Source of the DNA: Streptomyces sp. NBC_01288
GTDB taxonomy: Bacteria > Actinomycetota > Actinomycetes > Streptomycetales > Streptomycetaceae
Direction of reading: 5' to 3'
Assembly: GCF_035982055.1 (NCBI RefSeq)
Contig: NZ_CP108427.1
Location: 8,431,001 to 8,495,000, forward strand
Length of the DNA stretch: 64,000 nucleotides
In this document: piece by piece, positions 36,477 to 44,367 of the stretch
Numbering within the stretch: the stretch's first letter is position 1
Layout of the letters: each line of letters opens with the position of its first letter
Program-made: the position numbers and the translations under genes
Notes under the pieces: model-generated
The model's database searches: none
Told to the model about the DNA's origin: nothing
Seen by the model: only the letters and a program-made list of their open reading frames with translations

Positions 36477-37493
36477 GTGGCAGGCAAACCGGTCAGGCCC
36501 GTCAACGCCATCGACCAGACCCGGCGGATGCTCTCCCTGGTGACCTATCTGAAGGAGCGCCCCGGAGCACGTATCGAGGACGTCGCCCGTGCCTTCGGGA
36601 TCACCGAGGACGAGCTGGTCTCCGACCTCGACGTGCTGCCCATGTGCGGAACCAGCTTCCGGGGCGGCGACCTGCTCGACATCGACACCGACGGCGACCG
36701 CATCTGGTGGCACAACCCGGACGACGTCGCCGAACCGCTCCGGCTCGCCGCCGACGAGGCGACCGCCCTCCTGGTGGCCGCCCGCGCCGTGTCGACCCTC
36801 CCGGGCCTGCGCGAGAGCGACCGGCAGGCGCTGCTGCGGGCCAACGCCAAGGTGGAGGCGGCGGCCGGTGAGGCGGCCGGGGCCAGCGCACGCCTCTCGG
36901 TGACCTTCGAGTCCGAGGGCGGGGTCTTCGCGGACGTCGACCGCGCGATCTCGGAGCGCCGCCGCCTGTGGATCCGCTACTACTCGCCCGCCCGCGACGA
37001 GTTGAGCGAGCGGGAGATCGACCCCATCCGGCTGGTCAGCGTCGGGCACACGTACGTGGAGGCCTGGTGCCGGCGCTCCGAGGCGCGGCGCACCTTCCGC
37101 CTCGACCGGGTCGCCGAGATCAAGATCCTCGACGAGCCGTCCGCCCCGCCCGAGATTGAACTGCGGGATCTGTCGGAGGCGCTGGTCCAGCCCGCCGCCG
37201 AGGACCCCGAGGTCGTCGTCGAGGTCGGCCCGGGTGGGCGCTGGGTCGCCGAGTACTACCCGCACGACAGTGCCGATGAGCTTCCCGACGGCGGGCTGCG
37301 TATTACCTTGCGCACCCCCGACCCGACGTCCCTGAGACGCCTGGCCCTGCGGCTCGGGCGCGACGGCCGGATCGTCTCCCCGAGCGACCTCGCCGACAGC
37401 GCCCGCCGGGCCGCCCGCGAGGCGTTGGCCGCCTACGACGGTCCGCAGGGTGTTGCTGACGCGGTGCACGGTGTTGACGAGAGGCCGGAGTGA
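36477..37493 (+). CDS. pafC: WYL-domain transcription activator PafC
   Basis: The 338-residue partner of PafB starts at a GTG. Winged helix-turn-helix: TRRMLSLVTYLKERPGARIEDVARAFGITEDELVSDLDVL. WYL domain: ERRRLWIRYYSPARDELSEREIDPIRLV and YVEAWCRRSEARRTFRLDRVAEI. The C-terminal extension after the WYL domain is characteristic. PafB and PafC are separate proteins here, as in mycobacteria; some other actinobacteria have them fused. Confidence 0.93.
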   Translation: MAGKPVRPVNAIDQTRRMLSLVTYLKERPGARIEDVARAFGITEDELVSDLDVLPMCGTSFRGGDLLDIDTDGDRIWWHNPDDVAEPLRLAADEATALLVAARAVSTLPGLRESDRQALLRANAKVEAAAGEAAGASARLSVTFESEGGVFADVDRAISERRRLWIRYYSPARDELSEREIDPIRLVSVGHTYVEAWCRRSEARRTFRLDRVAEIKILDEPSAPPEIELRDLSEALVQPAAEDPEVVVEVGPGGRWVAEYYPHDSADELPDGGLRITLRTPDPTSLRRLALRLGRDGRIVSPSDLADSARRAAREALAAYDGPQGVADAVHGVDERPE

Positions 37494-37552
37494 GCCGTAA
37501 CGGCTGAAAGCGCCCCGGAGGCGAACGACCAAGGAAAGAGGGAGCAGGGGCT

Positions 37553-37873
37553 GTGAGCGAGTCGACTATGACGGGTGTCCCGGGGGTCTCTGGTGTCCCG
37601 GGTGGTCCGGAGATGACGGTGGCCGCCGCGTTCGCCGGGATGAAGAGCGTGGTCCCCGTGATGTTCAGAGCGGGCTGCCCGGACTGCCGGGGCAACTTCG
37701 AACTGGCGGCGAGCGCCCTGCGCCTCGCCATCGGCGCCACCAGCCGCACCACCTTCTACTCGTTCACCTGCCCCGACTGCGGCACGGCCGTACGCAAGCC
37801 CGCGGGGGAGCGGATCGTCGAACTGCTCACCGGCGGCGGGGTCCGGACCCTGCGGCTGACCTCCGTCGGGTAG
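37553..37873 (+). CDS. Small zinc-ribbon protein of unknown function
   Basis: The 106-residue protein starts at a GTG behind GGGAGCAGGGG. After a Gly/Val-rich lead, CPDC and CPDC pairs (CPDCRGNFELAAS and CPDCGTAVRKP, about 34 residues apart) form a zinc ribbon. The rest is short and basic. It may bind nucleic acid or protein. It follows pafC by 59 bases in the same direction and is likely in the same transcript. Confidence 0.75.
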   Translation: MSESTMTGVPGVSGVPGGPEMTVAAAFAGMKSVVPVMFRAGCPDCRGNFELAASALRLAIGATSRTTFYSFTCPDCGTAVRKPAGERIVELLTGGGVRTLRLTSVG

Positions 37874-37880
37874 CAGGGTC

Positions 37881-37886
37881 TAGGCT
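37881..37886 (+). promoter_or_regulatory. -10 element for a probable leaderless gene
   Basis: TAGGCT ends exactly six bases before the ATG of the small membrane protein, the same layout as trmI. It lies just behind the zinc-ribbon gene's stop. Confidence 0.4.
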
Positions 37887-37892
37887 CGCCCC

Positions 37893-38087
37893 ATGTTCTG
37901 GGCGATGGTCGCGGTAGCTGTTGGTTTCCTGGGTCTCGCCGTGCTCGGCGTGCTCGCCGTCCGGGTCTTCCTGGAGGCGCGGCGGCTCGGACTCCAGGTC
38001 ACGGACTCCGCGCAGCGCATCAACCGGGCGGCAGAGGACCTGGAGCGGGCGGCGGCATCCACGGCGCGTTCCGTGGACGCACTGTGA
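37893..38087 (+). CDS. Small membrane protein of unknown function
   Basis: The 64-residue protein has one N-terminal membrane segment (MFWAMVAVAVGFLGLAVLGVLAVRVF) followed by a charged amphipathic helix. Its plan resembles that of TatA, encoded 260 bases further on, but the characteristic Phe-Gly hinge of TatA is missing. The short gene has good streptomycete codon use and no overlapping competing frame. It could be a membrane anchor or an accessory factor; that is a guess. Confidence 0.6.
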   Translation: MFWAMVAVAVGFLGLAVLGVLAVRVFLEARRLGLQVTDSAQRINRAAEDLERAAASTARSVDAL

Positions 38088-38151
38088 GTCACATATGGGC
38101 GGGGTGTGAGTTGCGCGCCTCATGCGCTTCGCGTCACTTTGCCCTGTCACG

Positions 38152-38174
38152 TTGTCGGTGGAGGCGGGTACGCT
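38152..38174 (+). promoter_or_regulatory. Perfect PafBC/RecA-NDp promoter motif before tatA
   Basis: TTGTCGGTG, then exactly eight bases, then TACGCT: every defined position of TTGTCRGTG-N8-TANNNT is matched. The tatA start lies about 170 bases downstream. The rest of 38088-38346 contains no gene. Confidence 0.75.
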
Positions 38175-38289
38175 GCTGATCGCGGTCCGGATAACGAGGC
38201 CCGGAGCGCGGACCGGGAGTACGCACGGGGATTGCCTCACGTTTACCCCTGAGCGTTACGATCGCTGGCAGCACGAAGGTCGGACAGAT

Positions 38290-38305
38290 GTCCGATCGAT
38301 CGGAC
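38290..38305. promoter_or_regulatory. 16-base perfect palindrome before tatA
   Basis: GTCCGATCGATCGGAC is self-complementary. With the TCGGACA just upstream (38280) it forms direct copies 20 bases apart. It lies 42 bases before the tatA start, a position fit for an operator or an RNA hairpin. Confidence 0.4.
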
Positions 38306-38346
38306 AGCACCCCACCCCAGCCGCCTCGGTGAGAAGGTAAAGACTT

Positions 38347-38628
38347 ATGTTCGGAAGGCTCGGAGCACCCGAGATCATTCTCATCCTCGTCGTCATCGTG
38401 CTCCTGTTCGGCGCGAAGAAGCTTCCGGACATGGCCCGCTCGCTCGGCAAGTCCGCCCGCATCCTCAAGAGCGAAGCCAAGGCGATGAAGGAAGAGGGCA
38501 ACACCACGCCCACCCCCGCCGGCCCGCCGAACACCGACGAGTCCGTGCAGCGCACCATCCAGGCGGCCCCCGGCGACGTGACCAGTGCGCGTCCCGTCAC
38601 CGAGCCGTCGGACACGACCAAGCGCTGA
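38347..38628 (+). CDS. tatA: Twin-arginine translocase subunit TatA
   Basis: The 93-residue protein begins MFGRLGAPEIILILVVIVLLFGAKKLPDMARSLGKS: a short membrane helix, the FGAKKLP hinge and an amphipathic helix, which is the complete TatA signature. A disordered Pro/Thr tail follows. TatA multimers form the channel for folded proteins with twin-arginine signals. tatC follows after 48 bases. A GAGAAGG ribosome-binding site is present. Confidence 0.96.
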   Translation: MFGRLGAPEIILILVVIVLLFGAKKLPDMARSLGKSARILKSEAKAMKEEGNTTPTPAGPPNTDESVQRTIQAAPGDVTSARPVTEPSDTTKR

Positions 38629-38676
38629 CGCAGGGCCGGGACCCCCTCGGCCTGCCGCACGAGATGAGGACGTGGG

Positions 38677-39639
38677 TTGCCTAAGTCTGCCCGCACGAAG
38701 GAGAAGGACCCCGAGGGGCGGATGCCCCTCGCGGACCATCTGCGCGAGCTGCGCAACCGGCTCGCGAAGGCGATGCTCGCCATCATCGTGGTGACCTGCG
38801 TGGCCGCCTTCTTCTACAACGACATCGTCAACATCATCACCAAGCCGGTGTTGCACTCGGTCGGTTGCTCCCAGAACTTCGAGCAGTTGTCGAGGTCGTC
38901 GGCGAAGACCCAGCAGTGTGCGCAGATCACGATCAACGGTCTGCTGACGCCGTTCACGCTGGCGTTGAAGGTGTCCCTGATGGCCGGTGTCGTACTGGCC
39001 TCCCCGGTCTGGCTGTACCAGCTCTGGGGCTTTGTCGCGCCGGGCCTGCACAAGAACGAGAAGAAGTACGCGCTCTCCTTCGTCGGCACCGGCGTTCCGC
39101 TGTTCCTCGGCGGCGCCTACTTCGCCTACAAGGTGCTGCCCACCACGGCTAAGGTGCTGATCGGCTTCACGCCGAGCGGTGTCGACAACCTGCTGCCACT
39201 GGACGACCTGCTCGACCTGGTCACGCGCATGGTGCTGGTCTTCGGCCTCTCCTTCGAGCTGCCGCTGCTGCTGATCATGCTCAACCTCACGGGGGCGCTG
39301 ACCGGCAAGCGGATGCTCGGCTGGTGGCGCGCCATGATCCTCGGCATCACGGTCTTCGCGGCCGTCGCCACCCCCAGCACCGACCCGCTGACCATGCTGG
39401 CGCTGGCCGGGCCGATCTGGGTGCTGTACTTCGGCGCCGTCGTCTTCTCTCTGCTCAACGACCGGCGCAAGCGCCGCCGCGAGGCGGACGGACCGGACGA
39501 CGACGAGGCCTCGGACCTGGACCTGACCCCCGAGGACATCGGCGACATCGAAGCCGTCTCGGCCGGCCGGGCAGCTCTGCCCGAGCAGGCGAGCGGCACG
39601 GGTTCCGACCGGGTCAACGGGTATGACGACGTGACCTGA
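38677..39639 (+). CDS. tatC: Twin-arginine translocase subunit TatC
   Basis: The 320-residue protein starts at a TTG with AGGA before it. The N-terminal signature MPLADHLRELRNRLAKAMLAI is that of TatC. Six membrane segments follow, with SPVWLYQLWGFVAPGLHKNEKKYA between segments 2 and 3, where the receptor site for the RR motif lies. The C-terminal 60 residues form a long acidic cytoplasmic tail. With TatA (and TatB encoded elsewhere) it builds the Tat receptor. Confidence 0.96.
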   Translation: MPKSARTKEKDPEGRMPLADHLRELRNRLAKAMLAIIVVTCVAAFFYNDIVNIITKPVLHSVGCSQNFEQLSRSSAKTQQCAQITINGLLTPFTLALKVSLMAGVVLASPVWLYQLWGFVAPGLHKNEKKYALSFVGTGVPLFLGGAYFAYKVLPTTAKVLIGFTPSGVDNLLPLDDLLDLVTRMVLVFGLSFELPLLLIMLNLTGALTGKRMLGWWRAMILGITVFAAVATPSTDPLTMLALAGPIWVLYFGAVVFSLLNDRRKRRREADGPDDDEASDLDLTPEDIGDIEAVSAGRAALPEQASGTGSDRVNGYDDVT

Positions 39640-39658
39640 TCACCTTCCGAACTCCACC

Positions 39659-39695
39659 GAGACCGGCCGTTCCCGCAGCGCGGGCGGCCGGTCTC
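39659..39695 (+). terminator. Terminator after tatC
   Basis: GAGACCGGCCG pairs with CGGCCGGTCTC and CCCGC with GCGGG inside, giving a 16-base stem with a two-base bulge, just before the helicase promoter. Confidence 0.75.
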
Positions 39696-39736
39696 CGTGT
39701 GTGGAGGACTCGTGGGAACGGATAATGATCGTCCTG

Positions 39737-39759
39737 TTGTCAGTGGCGCCCGGTACGCT
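39737..39759 (+). promoter_or_regulatory. Perfect PafBC/RecA-NDp promoter motif before the helicase gene
   Basis: TTGTCAGTG, exactly eight bases, TACGCT: a full match to TTGTCRGTG-N8-TANNNT. The -10 ends ten bases before the helicase ATG at 39770, so the leader would be a few bases long. Confidence 0.8.
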
Positions 39760-39769
39760 CGAAAGCACG

Positions 39770-42589
39770 ATGACAGAGGACCTCTCCCCGGCCGAGCGGT
39801 ACGCGGCAGCCCGCCTGCGGGCAGCCGAGCAGGCCACCGCGCTCGCGGACTTCCGCGAGATGTACGACTTCGGTCTCGACCCCTTCCAGATCGAGGCCTG
39901 CCAGGCGCTCGAAGCGGGGAAGGGCGTGCTGGTCGCGGCGCCCACCGGCTCCGGCAAGACGATCGTCGGCGAGTTCGCCGTCCACCTCGCCCTCCAGCAG
40001 GGCAAGAAGTGCTTCTACACGACCCCGATCAAGGCACTGTCGAACCAGAAGTACGCCGACCTGTGCCGCCGTTACGGCGCGGACAAGGTCGGCCTGCTCA
40101 CGGGCGACAACAGCGTCAACTCCGAAGCCCCGGTGGTCGTGATGACCACCGAGGTGCTGCGCAACATGCTGTACGCGGGTTCGCAGACCCTCCTCGGCCT
40201 CGGCTATGTGGTCATGGACGAGGTGCACTACCTCTCCGACCGCTTCCGCGGCGCCGTATGGGAAGAGGTGATCATCCACCTCCCCGAGTCGGTGACCCTG
40301 GTCTCCCTGTCGGCGACCGTGTCGAACGCGGAGGAGTTCGGCGACTGGCTCGACACCGTCCGCGGTCACACCGAGGTGATCGTCTCCGAGCACCGGCCCG
40401 TGCCGCTGTTCCAGCACGTGCTCGCCGGGCGGCGGATGTACGACCTCTTCGAGGAGGGCGAGGGCAGCAAGAAGGCGGTCAACCCCGACCTCACGCGCCT
40501 GGCCCGCATGGAGGCGCAGCGCCCCTCGTACCAGGACCGCAAGCGCGGCCGTGCCATGCGCGAGGCCGACCGGGAGCGGGAGCGCAGATCGCGGTCACGG
40601 GTGTGGACACCGGGCCGCCCCGAGGTCATCGAGCGGCTGGACAACGAGGACCTGCTGCCCGCCATCACGTTCATCTTCAGCCGCGCCGCCTGCGAGGCCG
40701 CCGTACAGCAGTGTCTGTACGCCGGGCTGCGGCTCAACGACGACGAGGCACGGGAGAAGGTGCGGGCGCTCGTCGAGGAGCGCACGGCGTCCATCCCGAA
40801 CGAGGACCTGCATGTCCTCGGGTACTACGAGTGGCTGGAAGGCCTGGAGCGCGGCATCGCGGCCCACCACGCGGGCATGCTGCCGACGTTCAAGGAGGTC
40901 GTGGAGGAGCTGTTCCTGCGCGGGCTCGTGAAGGCCGTGTTCGCCACGGAGACACTGGCGCTCGGCATCAACATGCCCGCGCGCTCGGTGGTGTTGGAGA
41001 AGCTCGTCAAGTGGAACGGCGAGCAGCACGCCGACATCACCCCCGGCGAGTACACCCAGCTGACCGGCCGGGCCGGCCGTCGCGGCATCGATGTCGAGGG
41101 CCACGCCGTCGTGCTGTGGCAGCGCGGGATCAGCCCCGAGCACCTCGCCGGACTGGCCGGCACGCGCACGTATCCGCTGCGCTCCAGCTTCAAGCCGTCG
41201 TACAACATGGCGGTCAACCTCGTCGAGCAGTTCGGGCGGCACCGGTCGCGGGAGCTGCTGGAGACGTCCTTCGCGCAGTTCCAGGCCGACCGGTCGGTCG
41301 TCGGGATCTCGCGGCAGGTGCAGAGGAACGAGGAGGGTCTGGAGGGCTACAAGGACTCCATGACCTGCCACCTGGGCGACTTCGACGACTACATGCGGCT
41401 GCGCCGCGAGCTCAAGGACCGCGAGACCGAGCTGGCCCGGCAGGGCGTGGCACAGCGCCGTACTGAGGCCGCCGTGGCGCTGGAGAAGCTCAAGCCGGGT
41501 GACGTCATCCATGTCCCGACCGGCAAGTACGCCGGTCTGGCGCTGGTGTTGGACCCGGGACTGCCCGCCGGGCGGTCCAACGGGCATCGCGGATTCGAGC
41601 AGCACGACGGACCGCGTCCGCTGGTCCTGACCGTCGAGCGGCAGGTCAAGCGGCTCGCGTCGATGGACTTCCCCGTCCCCGTCGAGGCGTTGGAGCGGAT
41701 GCGGATCCCGAAGTCCTTCAACGCCCGTTCCCCGCAGTCCCGTCGGGACCTCGCCGCCGCGCTGCGCACCAAGGCCGGGCACATTCCGCCGGAGCGGGCC
41801 CGCAAGCAGCGCTCGCAGGCCGCGGACGACCGGGAGATCGCGCAGTTGCGTACGGCGATCCGGGCGCATCCGTGTCATGGGTGCAACGACCGTGAGGATC
41901 ACGCGCGTTGGGCCGAGCGGTATCACCGGCTGCAGCGGGACACCACGCAGTTGGAGCGGCGGATCGAGGGGCGGACGAACACGATCGCCCGGACCTTCGA
42001 CCGGATCGTCGCGCTGCTGACCGACCTTGACTATCTGCGGGGCAACGAGGTCACCGAGCACGGGAAGCGGCTGGCGCGGCTGTACGGCGAGCTTGATCTG
42101 CTGGCCAGTGAGTGTCTGCGGGAGGGGGTCTGGGAGGGGCTTGCTCCTGCCGAACTCGCCGCGTGTGTCTCGGCGTTGGTGTTCGAGGCGCGGGTCAGCG
42201 ACGACGCGACTGTTCCCAAGGTGCCGTCGGGTGCGGCCAAGGCCGCGCTCGGGGAGATGGTGCGGATCTGGGGGCGGCTCGACGCCCTTGAGGAGGACTT
42301 CCGGATCACTCAGACCGAGGGGGTCGGGCAGCGGGAGCCTGATCTTGGGTTTGCCTGGGCCGCGTATATGTGGGCCAGTGGGAAGGGGTTGGACGAGGTG
42401 CTTCGGGAGGTTGAGATGCCTGCCGGGGACTTTGTTCGGTGGTGTAAGCAGGTGATCGATGTGTTGGGGCAGATTTCTGCTGCGGCGCCGGTTACTGGCG
42501 GGGAGGCGTCATCTACCGTGGCCAAGAATGCGCGTAAGGCTGTGGAGTTGTTGCTGCGGGGGGTTGTGGCGTACTCGTCGGTGGGGTAG
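39770..42589 (+). CDS. helY: HelY-like Ski2-type DEAD/DEAH RNA/DNA helicase
   Basis: I take the ATG at 39770 (939 residues) since the upstream frame runs through the promoter. Walker A APTGSGKT is at 57-64, box DEVH at 150-153, motif III SLSATVSN, and the C-terminal helicase lobe has FATETLALGINMPARSVV and TGRAGRRGID. Ski2/DSHCT-like regions fill the C-terminus, including a CHGCNDREDHARW segment. Mycobacterial HelY has the same plan and also follows tatC. It is thought to unwind structured nucleic acid. The last 500 bases use more T-ending codons than the rest. Confidence 0.92.
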   Translation: MTEDLSPAERYAAARLRAAEQATALADFREMYDFGLDPFQIEACQALEAGKGVLVAAPTGSGKTIVGEFAVHLALQQGKKCFYTTPIKALSNQKYADLCRRYGADKVGLLTGDNSVNSEAPVVVMTTEVLRNMLYAGSQTLLGLGYVVMDEVHYLSDRFRGAVWEEVIIHLPESVTLVSLSATVSNAEEFGDWLDTVRGHTEVIVSEHRPVPLFQHVLAGRRMYDLFEEGEGSKKAVNPDLTRLARMEAQRPSYQDRKRGRAMREADRERERRSRSRVWTPGRPEVIERLDNEDLLPAITFIFSRAACEAAVQQCLYAGLRLNDDEAREKVRALVEERTASIPNEDLHVLGYYEWLEGLERGIAAHHAGMLPTFKEVVEELFLRGLVKAVFATETLALGINMPARSVVLEKLVKWNGEQHADITPGEYTQLTGRAGRRGIDVEGHAVVLWQRGISPEHLAGLAGTRTYPLRSSFKPSYNMAVNLVEQFGRHRSRELLETSFAQFQADRSVVGISRQVQRNEEGLEGYKDSMTCHLGDFDDYMRLRRELKDRETELARQGVAQRRTEAAVALEKLKPGDVIHVPTGKYAGLALVLDPGLPAGRSNGHRGFEQHDGPRPLVLTVERQVKRLASMDFPVPVEALERMRIPKSFNARSPQSRRDLAAALRTKAGHIPPERARKQRSQAADDREIAQLRTAIRAHPCHGCNDREDHARWAERYHRLQRDTTQLERRIEGRTNTIARTFDRIVALLTDLDYLRGNEVTEHGKRLARLYGELDLLASECLREGVWEGLAPAELAACVSALVFEARVSDDATVPKVPSGAAKAALGEMVRIWGRLDALEEDFRITQTEGVGQREPDLGFAWAAYMWASGKGLDEVLREVEMPAGDFVRWCKQVIDVLGQISAAAPVTGGEASSTVAKNARKAVELLLRGVVAYSSVG

Positions 42590-42608
42590 CGGTTTGGGGG
42601 CGGGTGCG

Positions 42609-42670
42609 GGTTCGCTGTGGCTGGTCGCGCCCACGCGGCGGAGCCGCATATCGACACAGCCCCGCGCCCC
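42609..42670. repeat. Dispersed Streptomyces intergenic repeat, long form
   Basis: The stretch reads CTGTGGCTGGTCGCGCCCAC, a GCGGCGGAGCCGC hairpin core, then ACAGCCCCGCGCCCC. A short form sharing the ends (GGGGCGCGGGG and GCGCGACCAGCCACA) lies at 62429-62460. Many streptomycete genomes carry such intergenic copies, as I recall. Confidence 0.65.
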
Positions 42671-42694
42671 TAAGAGGGTTGGCCTCGCGCCTCT

Positions 42695-44347
42695 TCAAGA
42701 GCTCAGGTACGGTCGCCAGCCGCCGTGGCTTGTGATGTCCTCGGCGTTTTTCAGCGCCGCCGGCTCGCACAAGAAACCCGGGACGCTTGTGCCGTCTGCC
42801 AGCTCTACGCTGCCCAAGGTCATGGGGCGGGGCAGGGTCGCCAGCAGGCGGCCCAGGCCCTCTGCCGGTAGGTGCCATACCTCCGTCTCTATCGTCGCTC
42901 CGCCCTCGCCGACGTGAACCAAGCCCGGCTTGGGCGGAGTTGTTGTCAGGGCGTGTAGGCGGTAGACCGGGGCCGTTGTGGTCGTGCGGTCCAAGGTGGC
43001 GCCCAGGGACAGGAGTTGGGGGTTCAGGGGCTGGCCCGTCAAGTGGGCTCCTACGACTGCCAGTTGGACCGTTGAGTTCAGGTCGCGGGCGATCTGCGCC
43101 AGGCGGTTGTCCGTGAACGTCGGGCCGATCAGCATTACCCCGAAGGGGAGGCCGTTCACCTCGCCCGACGGGACTGCTACTGCCGCCAGGTCGAAGAGGT
43201 TGGTGGAGTTGGTGAAGCGGCCCAGGCGGGCGTTCGCGCCGAGGGGGTCTTCGGCTACTTCGGCCAGGGTCGGGTGACCTGGAGTTGTCGGGAGCAACAG
43301 GGCGTCCGCGTCGGCCAGTTCGGAGAGGGCTCGGGTGCGGAGGGCGGCCAGGCGCTCCTCGTCCGCGTACAGCTGGTGGGCCGGGATGTCTCGGGCTCGG
43401 GTGATGATGCCGGTGACCGTGGGGTCTAGGCCCTCGGTGCCGGATGCGATCGCCTTGTCGATAAATGCCCCCACCGCTGTGTAGCGCTCGGCCACGAACG
43501 CCCCCTGGTAGAGCATCGCCGCCGCTTCCGTGAACGGGGTGAGGTCCAGGGGGCGGATCTCGGCGCCTGCCGTTCGGAGGCGGGTGACTGCCTCCTCGTA
43601 GGCCTCCGCCCAGCCCTCGTCCAGTTCGCCCAGTTGGTCTCGTGGGGGGACCGCTATGCGCCAGGGGCCCGGCGCTCGTTGGGGGAGGGGCGGGAGGGCG
43701 CGGGCGGGTGGGGAGGTCATGAAGGACAGGGCCTGTTCGGCCTCGGGGAGGGTGCGGGCGAAGACCGTCACGCAGTCGATCGAGGCGCAGGCCGGGACCA
43801 CGCCCGCCGTCGGGACCAGGCCCCGGGTGGGCTTGAGGCCGACGATGCCGTTGAACGCGGCGGGGACCCGGCCCGAGCCCGCGGTGTCGGTGCCGAGGGC
43901 GAAGTCGACGATGCCCAGGGCCACCGCTACCGCCGAACCCGCGCTGGAGCCGCCGCTGATCCGCTCGGGATCGTGGGCGTTGCGGACCGCGCCGTACGGG
44001 GAGCGGGTGCCGACCAGGCCCGTGGCGAACTGGTCGAGGTTCGTGGTGCCGAGCACGATCGCGCCGGCCGCGCGGAGGCGGGCCACCACCGGGGCGTCGG
44101 CCGACGGCTCGTAGGCGTAGGCGGGGCAGCCCGCCGTTGTCGGTAGGCCGTGGACGTCTATGTTGCCCTTGGCCGCGAACAGGCGGCCCGCGAGAGGGAG
44201 TTGATCGCCTGCCGATACACGCTCGTCGATCGCCCTCGCCTCGGACTCCACGTCCGGTTGCCGGCGTAGGTCGATCCAGATCTCTGGGCGGTTCACCGCC
44301 TCTATGCGGGCGTAGGCGGCTCGGACTCGGGACACGGTGGTCGACAT
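42695..44347 (-). CDS. atzF: Allophanate hydrolase
   Basis: The ATG at 44347 follows AAGGAG; 550 residues. The amidase-signature triad is visible: Lys60 in FAAKGNIDVHG, cis-Ser in SGGSSAGS (131-138) and nucleophile Ser158 in GTDTAGSGR. A C-terminal domain of about 110 residues (VVGAHLTGQPLNPQLL..., GWRPYLSS) is the allophanate-hydrolase-specific domain. It cleaves allophanate (urea-1-carboxylate) to ammonia and CO2. It is the last gene of a four-gene operon with the biotin carboxylase 20 bases upstream. T-ending codons are more frequent here than in its neighbours. Confidence 0.92.
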   Translation of the reverse strand: MSTTVSRVRAAYARIEAVNRPEIWIDLRRQPDVESEARAIDERVSAGDQLPLAGRLFAAKGNIDVHGLPTTAGCPAYAYEPSADAPVVARLRAAGAIVLGTTNLDQFATGLVGTRSPYGAVRNAHDPERISGGSSAGSAVAVALGIVDFALGTDTAGSGRVPAAFNGIVGLKPTRGLVPTAGVVPACASIDCVTVFARTLPEAEQALSFMTSPPARALPPLPQRAPGPWRIAVPPRDQLGELDEGWAEAYEEAVTRLRTAGAEIRPLDLTPFTEAAAMLYQGAFVAERYTAVGAFIDKAIASGTEGLDPTVTGIITRARDIPAHQLYADEERLAALRTRALSELADADALLLPTTPGHPTLAEVAEDPLGANARLGRFTNSTNLFDLAAVAVPSGEVNGLPFGVMLIGPTFTDNRLAQIARDLNSTVQLAVVGAHLTGQPLNPQLLSLGATLDRTTTTAPVYRLHALTTTPPKPGLVHVGEGGATIETEVWHLPAEGLGRLLATLPRPMTLGSVELADGTSVPGFLCEPAALKNAEDITSHGGWRPYLSS

Positions 44348-44367
44348 CTCTTCTTGCTCCTTGCGGT

